A DNA stretch of 64,000 bases. Origin: Cryptomeria japonica (lineage: Eukaryota > Streptophyta > Pinopsida > Cupressales > Cupressaceae). Shown one piece after another: positions 46,368 to 58,100 of this stretch. Location of the stretch: contig NC_081412.1 of NCBI RefSeq assembly GCF_030272615.1, positions 40,850,791 through 40,914,790 on the forward strand, written 5' to 3'. Positions within the stretch are counted from its first letter, which is position 1; each line of letters begins with the position of its first letter. The notes under the pieces were generated by a model. It ran no database searches. It was not told the DNA's origin and saw only the letters and a program-made list of their open reading frames with translations. Made by a program: the position numbers and the translations under genes.

Positions 46368-47561
46368 CTATCCATTCAAGAAGCTTAATGCATGGTTGTC
46401 AGTGAAAACAATAAATTCTTTGGGAAAAAGATAATGCCTCCACTTTTTAAGTGCTTGCACCATTGTATATAGTTCCAAGTCATATGTACTATAATTTTGT
46501 TTAGCTTCATTCAATATTTTAGAAAAGAATGCAACCGGCCTACCTTCTTGGCTAAGGACTTCTCCAATGGCCAAATTACTTGCATCTGTTTCTACTGTGA
46601 GCATTTTATTGAAATCAAGAAGCGTAAGAATAGTAAATTGTGCCACTCTACCTTTTAGGTATTTAAATGCTTCCTCTGCTTTGGTTGTCCATTCAAAATC
46701 TACCTTTCTTCCTCCCTTGATGGTGTCAAGGAGTGGTGCACAGATGTGACTAAAATTTTTAATGAATTTCCTATAGAATGTTTCCAGCCCATGAAAGCTT
46801 CTCATCTCTCCTGGTGTCCTTGGTGTTGGCCAAGTTAAGATGGTATCTACCTTCTCTGGATCCATCTTCAAAGTACCTTTGGATATCACAAATCCCAAAT
46901 ATATTATTTCTTCCTACATGAAAACACATTTTTCTAGATTTATCAACAATTTCTATTCAAGAAGTCTTTTTAAGACTTGACTGAGATGTTCCAAGTGCTC
47001 TGCCTTGGTCTTACTGAAAAAAAGTATATCATCTACATATATAACCACAAACTTTCCATTGAAGTCCTGAAGAACCTCGTTCATCAATCTCATGAATGTG
47101 CTAGGTGCATTACTAAGGACAAATGGCATGACAAGCCTTTCACATAATCCCTCTGTGGTTTTAAATGCAGTTTTCCACTCATCTCCTAGCCTTATTTGGA
47201 TTTGGTGATAGCCTAATTTAAGGTCTATCTTTGAAAAGTAACATGCACCTCCTAACTGATCCATTAGATCTTCAATCCTTGGAATTGGGAATCTGTAGCT
47301 GATTGTGATTTTGTTCACTGCCCTAGAATCAATGCATAGCCTCTATTTGCCATCCTTTTTAGGGGCTAATACACTAGGGACTACACATGGGCTCTTACTC
47401 TTTTGAACCAACCCTTTATCCAGTAGATCCTGGACTTGTCTTGAGACTTCTGTAGTCTGATCAGGAGTAAGCTTATAAGCTACTTTGTTAGGTAGTGAAG
47501 CACCAGGTATGAAGTCAATGTGATGACATACATCTCTTAAAGGTGGTAGGGCATCTGGCAT
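46368..47561 (-). pseudogene. E5 reverse transcriptase and RNase H, broken
   Basis: RT starts with NKVAYKLTPDQ (about 47490), LDKGLVQKSKSP (about 47420) and LAPKKDGK (47345), a TAG, then [18 protein letters not shown] (47300-47240), [12 protein letters not shown] and the intact catalytic Y-V-D-D box near 47035. Connection and RNase H follow from 46898: GFVISKGTLKMDPEKV, TDASNLAIGEVLSQ (Asp near 46590), YSTYDLELYTMV (Glu region) and FTDNHAL (about 46395). The spacing fits a Ty3/gypsy RT-RNase H. Stops near 47340 and 46920 are the main breaks. Confidence 0.9.
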
Positions 47562-47972
47562 GTCTCCTGCAACTACACCTTTGTTAATGTCGAGAAGTTC
47601 TTACACTTCTTTGGGTACCTCCTTAGGTTTTTCCTGCTCCTTTGGCTTCTTTTATGGCTTCTACCATCTCCCTTTCTCCTACCAATAATACCATTGGTTC
47701 ATTTTTTTCATTCCTCAAGTCAAGCAATGGTTTCATGGTGTATACATTTCCATCCTTGTTAAGGGTATAAGTATTTTTCCTCCCATTATGTTGTGCCTTG
47801 AGATCATACTACCAAGGGTGGCCTAACAACAAATGACACACATGCATGTCTACAACATCACATAGTACTCTATCCTTATATTCTCCTATAGAGAAATCAA
47901 CCCAAGCCTATTCATTTATGAGGGTTTGTTGGCCTTTTCTAAGCTAAGATACATGGGATGGATTGAGTTTGT
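47562..47972 (-). other. E5 protease-to-RT linker
   Basis: Sequence between the protease active site and the RT start of E5. It should hold the rest of protease, but frames are interrupted and I see no diagnostic residues. Confidence 0.5.
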
Positions 47973-49265
47973 CTAACATTTCTTAGACACTAAATTCTCA
48001 GTTGAACCAGAATCAACAACAAGTTTATAGACCTTCTGGTGGCTCTTGCAATGGGTCCCGAACAACGTCTTCCTTTGTGGTGGTTCTTGTTGTGTTGGTG
48101 TCTTCAGTAATGTCCTCTTCATCATTAGGTATACTCCTTCTGGATCCAAATCCATTGAGGGTGAGTGGGAACTTTGTGCATCCTCTTAAATCAGGTTTTT
48201 TCTCCTATCTCCTTGCATGCTCGATCCCGTCTTCTTCGGACATCTATTGGCATGTTGGCTTGTTTGGTTTCAATTGAAGCACCTCATAGGACCTCCATTT
48301 CTTCCACCAAATCTGCCTCTGCTATTGGATCTCTTGCCTATGTATCCACTTCTAGAACTACTCTCTCCTTGTGAGTTCTCTTGGTTTGACTCTCCTTGGG
48401 GTCTGAAGTTTTGTCCCTTTGCACTAGACATTCCTTTACCTTTGTTATTGAATTCCTTTTTTCCTCTATCCCTGCTACTTTGGTCTTTCCTCCTCTTGAG
48501 ATTTTCTTCGACCTTCAGTGCCAATTGATAGCACTTTTGCACTATCTCTAGGTTGCAAAGGTTCATTTCATCCTGAATGCTTATTCTCAGCTCGTTCAGG
48601 TATCTATCTACCTTCTCAGTTTCACCTTCCATTGTCTTGGATTTCAGACATAGCCTTTGGAATTCCTCAATATAGCTACTGACATCCATCTCCTTCTATC
48701 TCAAATTCTATCTCTTTTTCTGAAGTTGTACTTCATAATCTGCAGGTACATAAGCTTCTTTGATCTTGGCAACCATCACCTTCCATGAAGTGATCATGTT
48801 ATTTCCTGCCTTCACCCTTTCTCCTTGAGTGAAGTTCCACCAAGTCAATGTTGTACCTTTAAATTTTGTCTTCATTATCTTGACCCTCTGGTTCTCAAGG
48901 ATCTCATCACATTCGAAGAAACTTTCCAATGCATCCACCCATTCCATGACTAGGTCTGGATCAATATTTCCACTCAACATGGGCAAGTATGACTTACTGT
49001 CTGAAGTCCTTCTAGCCATAGACTTGAGGGCATTCACAAGGTGTCTTTGGTTTGTAGGAATTTCCTCTTCCTCTTCCTCGTGCTCCAGGGTCTCCTCTTA
49101 TTCTCCCATTTCTTCCACTAGACCTTCTTCCCTCCTTGCAATCTTGCCTTTCAAATTTTGTAGTTTAGTACTCAATCCTTGCACTATATTTGCAAATTCA
49201 TTATTGGTCACCTTCAAAGGGATCCTAAGGATCTCCTCCTCTCCTTCTTGGTTTTGGTTAGACAT
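47973..49265 (-). pseudogene. E5 gag and protease, broken
   Basis: Gag starts at ATG 49265 (MSNQNQEGEEEIL), 34 bases past the primer site, and is in frame with the retrotransposon-gag domain at 49000-48708 (W-V-D-A-L-E-S-F-F, then TTLTWWNF). A TAA near 49100 interrupts it. 48689-48270 continues with RYLNELRISI and a basic Gly/Ser/Arg/Asn-rich tail. The CCHC knuckle C-F-N-[stop]-N-x3-H-x4-C is at about 48280-48240, its second Cys replaced by TGA. Protease is represented by LVVDSGSTENLVS (about 48025-47985), an aspartic protease with intact D-S-G. Confidence 0.88.
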
Positions 49266-49298
49266 GTCCAACTACTTATTCCCTTAGGTTTTGCCTAA

Positions 49299-49310
49299 GC
49301 TCTAATACCA
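49299..49310 (-). promoter_or_regulatory. E5 primer-binding site
   Basis: Minus TGGTATTAGAGC, one C-to-T change from the tRNA-Met complement, two bases from the LTR end. Confidence 0.88.
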
Positions 49311-49312
49311 CT

Positions 49313-51319
49313 TGATGCAGAGGTCGACAGGGGAAGCATAATTAATCCCTAACTCCAACCTTCTAGAGATGATCGATCCCTTTTGGTCACTTTGACCCAG
49401 TGAACAATGTCACCTTACTTAGCATGCTAAGGCTAATGGCTAACTAGCATACTTAGCAAAACATGAAAATTCTTGAACCCTTCGATTTAGGGAGTGGATA
49501 GGGTTCCCCTATCTTGTTTCAAACTTGTTTTGATCAACCAAGTGGATCCCCAAAAGCTCCTTCACCCACAACACCTAAGTGCTACTATACTGTCATACTA
49601 GACTAAATTCAGCTTATAGCCCTCCAAACACTATTTAATGCAAAGAAAACTCAACTCTTCAAAAGGATGAAGAAAAAAAACTTCAGATCTGAGTACCCTT
49701 TATTGAGTACTTTTAGATTCCAAAAGGACAGGCTCCAACTTCTTTTGTACACCTCTGAACTCTTCTAGGCCAGACATGCCTAATAGGGGTAACTAGGTCT
49801 AGTTTTGAAGCAACAAAATGCAAATGAATTCACAAGGCTAAATAAACATTTATTTTAGGTCTAGGGATGATCCTATACACACACTTCAACCTTAGATCAG
49901 TTCAGTCCACTCCCGAAGTCCTTCTGCACTCCTACTTCCTAAATTCTGAGACCAAGCACATGAGCATGCTTGGCCTAGGGTATGGCATGGAACCTAAGTG
50001 CTGACACTTCCCAGACTGCAACAACTAGAATCCTAACATACATTTCTCTAACTTGAACTCCTCTAATGGTCGTTGTGGTCCAATGCAGGAATCTCAAGTT
50101 AGAGCCATTGTTGGATGAAACCCTGATTGCATTTCACCCTAGTTGTCAGACTAGACCAGAAGAATTTCTGACTCAGATGTATCCACCCAGACCATAAGCC
50201 GATTGAAAACAAATGGAATTACACAATTCTAAACCTTCATGCCCATGCCAAGTCCTACTAATGCAACTTATTGATTTTTCCCAACACAAGAGATGTTCTC
50301 TGAAACCTGCAACTGTATTTCCGTCTGCACCAAAAGATCAGTTTCCATTCGTTGAATCAATCTGCTTCCCCTTGGATGTGATTCAAACTTGTTCAAATAG
50401 GTGTCCACCAACATCCTCAATCGAAATCCAAACCAGCTTAGCTATTGGAAGGAGTTCGAAGACCGAATTCCTATTCGGTTACATTTTCTAGAAGTTGGCA
50501 ACTTCCATCAGGTCATCGACATAGGTCAAAAACATGACCTCTGATGCGCGATGGCCATTTTTTACAATCATGTGGTTCTATCGGGTCATCTGATGTCTGA
50601 TGAAATGTTCTCAAGGTGGTGCACTTTTCCATCGATTCTTCAGGATAACTTAAACACTTGCTTTGCCAATGCCCGATTTTGGGGTAACTCAAACACCCAT
50701 TTTGCCGATGTTCGATAACTAGTGGACACAAGTCTACTTTTCCATTAGGTCATTGGGATGACTTCAAAATAGCTTCTCTGATTGCTGACACCAAAAATCC
50801 AAGTGTTATGACTTATCGGGTCATCGAGGTAAGTTAGGATCCTTGATTCTTGATCCCCGATGCCAAGTCCTTCAATATGTTACGTTATCAGGTCTTTGCA
50901 AGTGGAGCAAAATAGCTACATTGATACCCGATGAAAACTCCTTTGGAATGTCACCCCTCCATCGGGGTATCAGGTTATACTCAAAATGGGTTACACGGAT
51001 ACCCGGTGATAATTCTTCAAGAAGGTGACTCTATCGAGATAAGTTATGTCGATAGTGCAACTTTTACAACTTTTTGCAACATTTGGTCTATCGACCATTT
51101 ATGCATTTTCCTACACTCCAAAGGTTTCCAAATGAACCCTAAGCACACAAGACACACAAAAAATTAACTCTTTCTAGTCTACCATAGATCCGTTGACCAA
51201 GTTTGACCAAGTGGTTTATAGGTTTACCAACTTGACAATTGGTCTTACAAAAATGGATCTTTATTACAACAACCATGAAAATGGAAAAGGGGCTTCATTG
51301 TTGGGGTGCTCCTGCACGA
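49313..51319 (-). repeat. E5 5' LTR (about 2007 bp)
   Basis: Starts TCGTGCAGGAGC (TGG expected) at 51319 and ends CTCTGCATCA at 49313 on the minus strand. Nearly base-for-base with 42689-44718 over long stretches, with a deletion of about 20 bp near 50590. Confidence 0.93.
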
Positions 51320-52221
51320 GAATTATTTATACAATATTCATACAGAAAATGATACCACTCAATGGTTATTACATTCATTAATACAAGTCATCAAGCCATG
51401 AAATATAGGTCATCTCAACACACACTACATATTATAAAAATATAATTACACACACTATAACAATGCATGCAGACCAAAATAATGTTGGCTAAGAGATAGT
51501 CTGGATGTAAACAAACTACTACAAATATGAAACAGCCCCAAGAATTATGACTTGATCATCTACAACATGCTACCACATTTTGAATGTCACGTAACACGAA
51601 GAACATCACCAGATAAGGAAAATCTTCAATAATGCACACAATAATCAATGCATACCACCAATACACATAGAACATGATCTAGAAACATTCACAAGCAACA
51701 TCAAGTGCACCACAACAACTGCAACAACTTTAATTACTAGAATCATCATCTCTCTACCAGAGCTCAAGAACACCAACATAAATGATTGTCAACCTGAAAT
51801 ATTTGCTTTTGATTTCAAAATCATGAACCAATCAAACAAAGGACACACATCAACATCTTGAATACATTGAACACATTTACAACTAAATATATTACAATTT
51901 TGGAGCAATACATATGGATTTACCAAAACCTGTCCACTAAAAAACTAGAAAACCAAGCAGCATGCGGTAGGTATACCAGATCACAAAACTCGATGAATTC
52001 TTTATGCAGGGCTCTGAAACTTCTGTTAAATCAACTAGAGATAAGCATCTCAAAACCCATTGATCCACATCAGCTCATCTGCAACACATAGGCTAAACCA
52101 ACTCATTCAAACTAATTGCAACACAGAGAGAACATATTCAACATATTCCTCTATCCAACAATTCTCCCCATATGTTGACATCAATGAAAATATATAAACC
52201 AATGTCCAACAATCTCTAACA

Positions 52222-52457
52222 TAGTGTTAAGTAAATTTTAACCTTGAAGCATCTATATTTAAATGTTATTGATTACTTAAGTAGGGTAAATGGCCCTGAT
52301 CCCTCACATAGTTTAGACAACATACAACAAATCAAAGCAACATCAAAAAATAGCAACTAACATCACACAACTGAAAGCCCAAAAGGAACAACCCTATAAC
52401 CAACCCAACAAAGAGTAATAAAAAACACTTAACTCAATACACAACCCACCAGGCTAG
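52222..52457. other. Spacer between E3 and E6
   Basis: Starts with the right TAGTG duplication of E3. AT-rich, no ORF, nothing recognised. Confidence 0.5.
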
Positions 52458-54392
52458 TGTTGAACACACAAATACGCTGAGAAGGGGGGTTGAATCAATG
52501 TATACTTAAATACTTCTAAAATCACTTTTTAACATTCACAAGTAATTTGACTATATAATGTGGAAGAATGTGAATATCAGTAACACAACACACAAAAATA
52601 GGATATACGTGGAAAACCCAAGATGGGAAAAACCACGACGAGAAAATGTTCCTTGGAGCTACTATCTAAATCCAGCCTCACAAATGTGTCACTTATTTAC
52701 AATAAATTTGAAGGCACCAACCTTCAGAAGACACCAATCCCCCAATATTTTATGGACACCAATACAAAGGAGCACCAACCCCCTACACTTTATGGATACC
52801 AATCCAAAGGAGCACCAACCCCTTACAATGACTTACTTCAAAATTTGGGACACCAATCCCTTAACAACATCCAAGACAACAATATTGATGTAACATACTT
52901 AATGCCAAGAAAATGAATCAAGATGAACCTTTGTAGTTATGCTTTGTCCCTTTAGAAATTAGGTTCACACCCTTTTAGCTCTGCAACTCTCCTTCTTTGC
53001 TGCTCAGATTGATAAAAAAAAATCTTCTCTCACTCTATTATGATTCTCTACAACTCCTCAATCTTTCTTCTTATTACCAACAACAACATATGTATCTATT
53101 TCCATTCTATTTGTATTATCTATATTAACCTCCAAAAAGTTGGTTAGTACCACATCATAGATCATAAAAGAAACTAATTTCATCGTTGTCATGCAATATG
53201 ATTTGTACCTCTTTTTGTGCTTGCATTAGGATCATTCATTAAGTCGGTCTGCACTCTATTATTATCATCACGACATAGAGAATCCATCCCATTTTATAAT
53301 TGTCTAATTACATTCAATAGATAACTGTCTAAGTTGACTTGTGCAAGTTCCCATAATGCTCTATTATCGTGCCAAAACAAGTTCCTCTAAACCCTTTAAA
53401 TCTAGACTATTGATCCACTTGATTTGACCAAAAAGATTTGGTTGTTGTTGCAACTATAGCGGTTCCAGGTGCCACATCATTGTATAGCTTGCTAAAACTC
53501 CCTAAGTCTTCTTTTGTATGTCACATCAGAGAGTCATGCTACACTTTACTAGAACCATTAGGAACATGTGGCATTGGGTCGCAATATCGTAACTTGACTT
53601 CTCCTTACATCATCAAACCCTATGAAACTGCAGTTTTTTCATTTCTTCTAGCTCCATGATCCTAAACATAACACATGGTAGCTAGTTTCTTCATCGCAGA
53701 CCTTTCCTAATGATATCACCTCTCCATGCAATAGTGTGATTTAGATGACACATGGAAATATCTCACTACTTCGTGGGCTAACATTCCAATGTTATCTTGA
53801 ATCTACGAGGTTGCAACATAGAATCTTCTATGATCATTCATAGTTAGATCACAAGGTTGCAAGTCATAATAATGGTTATCCATGACCATTATAATCATGC
53901 ACTCGACGCTCCATTGCAACATCACAGTCTTCCTTGATGATCTGTCCTTATTACTATGAACATGCTCCCAAGCACTTAATGCCAACTTTAATGTATTCAT
54001 TGCAACTTCACAAATTTCCTTGGTAGTCTGTTTTGATAGTTGTGAAAATGCACCTAATCACTTCATGGCACCTCAATGCTCTCTTCAAGTTGAGCGATAA
54101 AAAGCATGTCAGTCATTCCTCACTTAAACCGAACTCATCAATCTATATAAGAACTCGATACTATCACCACACTGCAAATGTGGGTTAAATGGTCAAAACC
54201 ATTACATGCATAGGTCAGTTCCTTATGTGCATGATATGTTTGTTCTTCTCGTAGGTGCACGTCAACTCTATGCTAGTTAGCCTCTCAAAGACTTTTATGT
54301 TTCTCTCTATCATGTGAACACATCTCGGTACTGATTCCTTTAGTACATTTCCTTTTGACATCAATGACATTATTATTAGACCAAAATCAACA
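52458..54392 (-). repeat. E6 3' LTR (about 1935 bp)
   Basis: On the minus strand it starts TGTTGATTTTGGTC (54392), with CATTGATGTCAAAAGG 30 bases in, and ends GTGTGTTCAACA (52458). The core ACGTGGAAAACCCAAG..GGGAAAAACCACG is at 52608-52640. A tandem pair of about 42 bp (TTTATGGA.ACCAAT.CAAAGG) lies at 52749-52830. Confidence 0.88.
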
Positions 54393-54407
54393 ATCTCTCC
54401 CTTTATC
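54393..54407 (-). promoter_or_regulatory. E6 polypurine tract
   Basis: Minus GATAAAGGGAGAT directly before the LTR. Another PPT-like run (AAAGGGGGAGA) is at about 54531-54541 and a weaker CAAAAGG run lies inside the LTR. Confidence 0.75.
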
Positions 54408-54635
54408 ATTGATGGAAAAAATCAACTTGCTATTGTTTGTTGCTCATTGTTGTGTACAGTGCACTCCACCTTTAATCTTTCCTCCTGTATTGTATCTACC
54501 AATACACCTAGAATCAACTAAAAAATATCTCCCCCTTTGTCATCAATGAGAAAGTGTAGACTGAAACTCTTCTCCAAGGACAAACTAAAAACACATACGC
54601 TCCGCTTGAGCATAAGCTCTCTCTTCAAGAAAATT

Positions 54636-56060
54636 TCACAAGGAAGAAAGGGGTAAAACCCCCAAATTTTGTCTCAGAGACACAAATGTCTCCTTGGGAA
54701 GTGGCTTTGTAAAATCATTTGCAACCTGGTCCTTTGTGGCCACATACTCGAGCTGAACTTCTTGATGTGCAACCTTTTCCCTCAAAAATTGGTTCTTGAT
54801 AGCTATATGCTTCATTCTAGAACGCATCACAAGATTATTTGATATATTAATAGCACTAGTGTTGTCACAAAGAATTGGTACTGGCTCTTCATACTCTACC
54901 TTGATGTCCTTCGAGGTCTACTTCATACATAATAGTTGAGTGCAACACGAAGTAGAAACTATATATTATTCCTCTATAGTTGACAGTGACACAATCTTGT
55001 TTCTTGCTATGCTAGGAAACCAATTTGTTCCCAAGAAAAAAAGCTCCACTACTAGTTCTCTTTCTATCATCAACACAACCTACCCAGTCAACATCTGTAT
55101 AGGAATGCAAGCTAAAATATTTTCCTTTAGGGTACCATAAATCATAGGCTTTTGTATGTTGTAGATACTTGAAGATCCTTGTGACTACCTTCATAGGAGT
55201 TTCCTTTGGAGTAGCCTAAAACCTTGCAACCATGCATACAATATGCATTATAATAGGCCTAGAAGATGTTAGAAACAACAAAATTCCAATAATTGATTTG
55301 TACCTCATTTGATCTACCAGTGAAGATTCATCTATTTTGCTTAGTTTACACCCTATCACCATGAGTGTGTCAACTGGATTGCAATCTTCCATCTGAAACT
55401 TCTTCAACATTTCCCTCACATACTCAGTTTGACTAATAAAAATACGTTTGTTAGTCTAAGTGATCTATAAAAGTAGAAAGAATGAAAATTCACCTAACAT
55501 AGATATTTCAAATTCATTTGGCATAGCTTCAACAAACACTTTACACATCTCAACACTACTTTCCCCAAAGATTATGTCATCGACATACACAACCACAATC
55601 AATTGATGATCTCCTTGAAATATAGGATACATTTTTTTGTCAGCAACACCTATTCTAAACCCTTGATGTTGTAGGTATGAATTCAATCTTGCATACCAAG
55701 CTCTAGGAGCTTGTTTCAGCCCATCCAAAGCTTTCTTGATTCTACATACAAAATTCTAATCTTTTATTGACAACCAACCTTCTAGTTTCTCAATATATAC
55801 ATCCTCTTCAAGATTACCATTTAGAAATGTAGATTTGACATCCATTTGATACACTTTGAAGTTCTTGTAGACTGAGAATGCAAGAAACATTTTGATTGTT
55901 TCCAAATGTGCCACAGGTGCAAACATTTCTTCAAAGTCTATGCCCTCATCCTATGCATAACCCTTCCACACAAGTCTAGCTTTGTTTCTAACAACTTTTA
56001 CTTCTTCATTTAATTTAGTTTTGAATACCCATTTGGCTCCAATTACATGAGGGTAAAAGC
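54636..56060 (-). pseudogene. E6 reverse transcriptase and RNase H, broken
   Basis: On the minus strand the RT begins near 56050, passes a frameshifted KARLVWKGYA-like block (about 55985) and reaches ALDGLKQAPRAW (about 55730-55695). The catalytic Y-V-D-D box is intact (VVVYVDDIIFGE, about 55600-55565). Thumb/connection: EYVREMLKKFQMEDCNPVDT (55420-55360), then DVDWVGCVDDRKRTSSGAFFLG (about 55100-55030). RNase H ends with NQFLREKVAHQE and ATKDQVANDFTKPLPKE (54790-54690). Stops near 55463, 55214 and 55010 break it. Confidence 0.88.
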
Positions 56061-57605
56061 ACATTGTTGTGTCACACTTTTATAAAGGCACCAATCAATA
56101 GAACTAAAATTGTTTAACTTCGACCGCATAAAAGTGGCATTTCTAAACTGAATTTTGAAATGATGTAAACTCATCAAATGTAGAAATATTAATTAAATTT
56201 ATGTTTGTTATTTTTTAAATTTTTAAGGAAAAAAATTGATATTTTTTTTATAAATTCAAAGATAGATTTTTCATTGCTGAAAAATGCTGAAAAATCAGGG
56301 GTTCTAGTCGGTGCCACCAAAAAAAATGAAAATAGACTTTATTTTCTTTTCTTTTCCAAATAGAGAACATATATATGCAGTATTTAAAGAAAAAAATTAA
56401 TTTTGATTTATATTTTTCTCGTTATAATATTTTGAAGTCCAACATACCTAATTTTGATAGTTTTCATTTGGCGTCACCTTTTGACTACTAAATTTATCAT
56501 TAACAAAAAAAAATACCCTTTTCAAGAAGATTCTCTCATCTAGTGAAAAATAATTTTTTGGAATTTTTTTAATTTCATTTAATATTTATTTTATAATTTC
56601 TAATCAACCTCTTTTTTAACATTAAAAAGCTACTCACAATGTTTAATTAATAAAAAATATTAAAAATTATCAAAATAGTAAAAAAATTACATGACCGAAC
56701 TCATGACTTTGAGCTCTACAAAAGGGTATTTTTTCATTTTCTGTAAAAAAATTGTGTGACAAAAAATTGGCCAGAAGTTCAATTTGGTAAAAATGTAGAG
56801 AAAATGGCCATTTTGGTGCCACATGGCAGGCCACATCGGCTAGTCTAGCCAGACTAGAGGAGTCTGACTGGACCCGCCAAACTTGGTCCCCCATCCGACC
56901 ATGAGACAAAATTAGATTTTTTTGTTTTTTGTTTTGTTTTATTTGTGAAGTCAACTAGATGGGTTATCAGGGTCAATTTGGACGTATTGTTGATGACTTT
57001 TACAAGGTATTTTTTATTCAATTTAATATTTTTTATGTTAATTCTAATTTATTAATATTTAAATATTTAAATTACATGTGTAATTTGAGTTTTTACCCAT
57101 TTTTTATTTAAATACTATTAGAAAGTTTGTCTACATGTCTGTTTGTTTTTCCTTTCTAGTTTAATTAGGCTCACATCTTTATTCCATTTTGGGGTTAATT
57201 AACTTGTTTGAGGTGTTTTATGCTTTTGGCATTCTTTGTGTCTAGATAGAACCCTAAATATGATAACAAAAGTATCTGAACTCCCCTCGTCTTCCATTGG
57301 GAATTGGGTGTAAGAGAAATTGTTATCATCTTCTTTTTAGGTAGAAGGGCTTGCCCTCCAGAGAAGCCCATAAGGTCGGTGAGAGGGGAATGACTCAAGC
57401 AGTACTTTCTTCTACCCACTATATAAATTAATACGTTAGGTGAAAGTTGCGATGCCTTGGTGACGTGTATATATACCGACGATACTTCCTAGTATATACA
57501 CTATGTGTACGCACTTGTGTGGAGAATGAGGAGTGGGTTCTTGAATGAGCTTCCATCACATAGGTAGACACCAAGTTCCATAGAAGTTCCCCCACTAAAC
57601 ACCTT
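56061..57605. other. AT-rich non-coding stretch
   Basis: No sustained ORF and no recognised element. A 94-codon minus ORF at 56670-56954 has no known motif. A short GC-richer patch lies at 56800-56890. Confidence 0.45.
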
Positions 57606-57779
57606 AGTGTAGCGTCCTAAAATTGTGACACTTGCAATTTTGACTGCATTTGGGTCTTCACGATGGCGATGCAACATGGAACCTGAATGGAGACCCTGAA
57701 ACTTGTTCATGACACCAAAAACTGCATTTTTCAGAACCCTGGCCTGATCCTCCTTGCACCCTGCTGTCCCTGGAGGTGG

Positions 57780-57867
57780 GACCATGGCGCCCAGCACCCT
57801 GGTCCTTCTGGACTAGGGCGCCCAGCGCCCTGGTCCCCCAAGACCATGGCGCCCAGCGCCCTGGTCC
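57780..57867. repeat. 31-bp GC-rich tandem repeat, three copies
   Basis: Copies at 57780, 57811 and 57842 share GGCGCCCAGC.CCCTGGTCC. The unit is CpG-rich and near-palindromic (GGCGCCCAGCGCC), unlike the AT-rich surroundings. Confidence 0.85.
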
Positions 57868-57990
57868 CTGGCCCTATTTTGGGCCTGGTCTCTTTTGGGG
57901 CTTCGGGTCTTTAAGTTTGCAAATTGGAAAATAACATTTCCTGGTCGGCCTAAGGTCGGGAAAATCAGTCTATCAGCCCTAATTGACAAG

Positions 57991-57998
57991 TATATAAA
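57991..57998 (+). promoter_or_regulatory. Candidate LTR TATA box
   Basis: TATATAAA in a short GC-balanced context, about 385 bases into the LTR-like sequence. Position and sequence fit an LTR promoter; no transcription data. Confidence 0.4.
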
Positions 57999-58055
57999 CT
58001 ACATTTCCTCTCTCAAAGGGAGGAGGACATATGTGTGCAAAGACGCGGAAACGAT

Positions 58056-58100
58056 ATTCAAACATTCAAGCATTCAAGCATTCAAGCATTCAAGCATTCC
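58056..58100. repeat. 8-bp minisatellite (CATTCAAG)n
   Basis: About five consecutive CATTCAAG units, the first with a change, continuing as degenerate CCTTCAAG. Confidence 0.9.

Larger units (their letters stand above)
42689..51319 (-). mobile_element. E5, Ty3/gypsy chromovirus nested in E3's 5' LTR
   Basis: LTRs 42689-44718 and 49313-51319, primer site 49299-49310, gag-PR-RT-RNase H-IN order (gypsy) and a chromodomain at the integrase C-terminus. Flanks AAATG (42684-42688) and GAATT (51320-51324) each differ by one base from GAATG at the same place in E3's other LTR, so the duplication was probably GAATG. Same orientation as E3 and E4. Confidence 0.92.
28880..52221 (-). mobile_element. E3, Ty1/copia retrotransposon hosting E4 and E5
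   Basis: Minus-strand element with 3' LTR 28880-30286, pol fragments 30650-32152 and 40592-41600, gag remnant, primer site 42166-42177 and a 5' LTR starting at 42180 and ending at 52221, split by E5. Flanking TAGTG on both sides proves a single insertion 23 kb wide. Its own sequence is only about 6.3 kb. Confidence 0.93.
42180..52221 (-). repeat. E3 5' LTR, split by E5
   Basis: Parts 42180-42688 and 51320-52221 together give about 1.41 kb and align with the 1407-bp 3' LTR. The core GGTAAAACCACGGTGGG lies near 42350-42368. Confidence 0.93.
52458..56060 (-). mobile_element. E6, 5'-truncated Ty1/copia element
   Basis: Minus-strand 3' LTR (52458-54392), PPT, RNase H and most of RT are present. 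The copy stops within the RT N-terminus near 56060 and unrelated AT-rich DNA follows. No gag, integrase or 5' LTR was found. Confidence 0.88.

Noticed and set aside
56670-56954. 94-codon minus ORF
   Set aside because: No recognised motif; isolated in AT-rich DNA. Left as unassigned.
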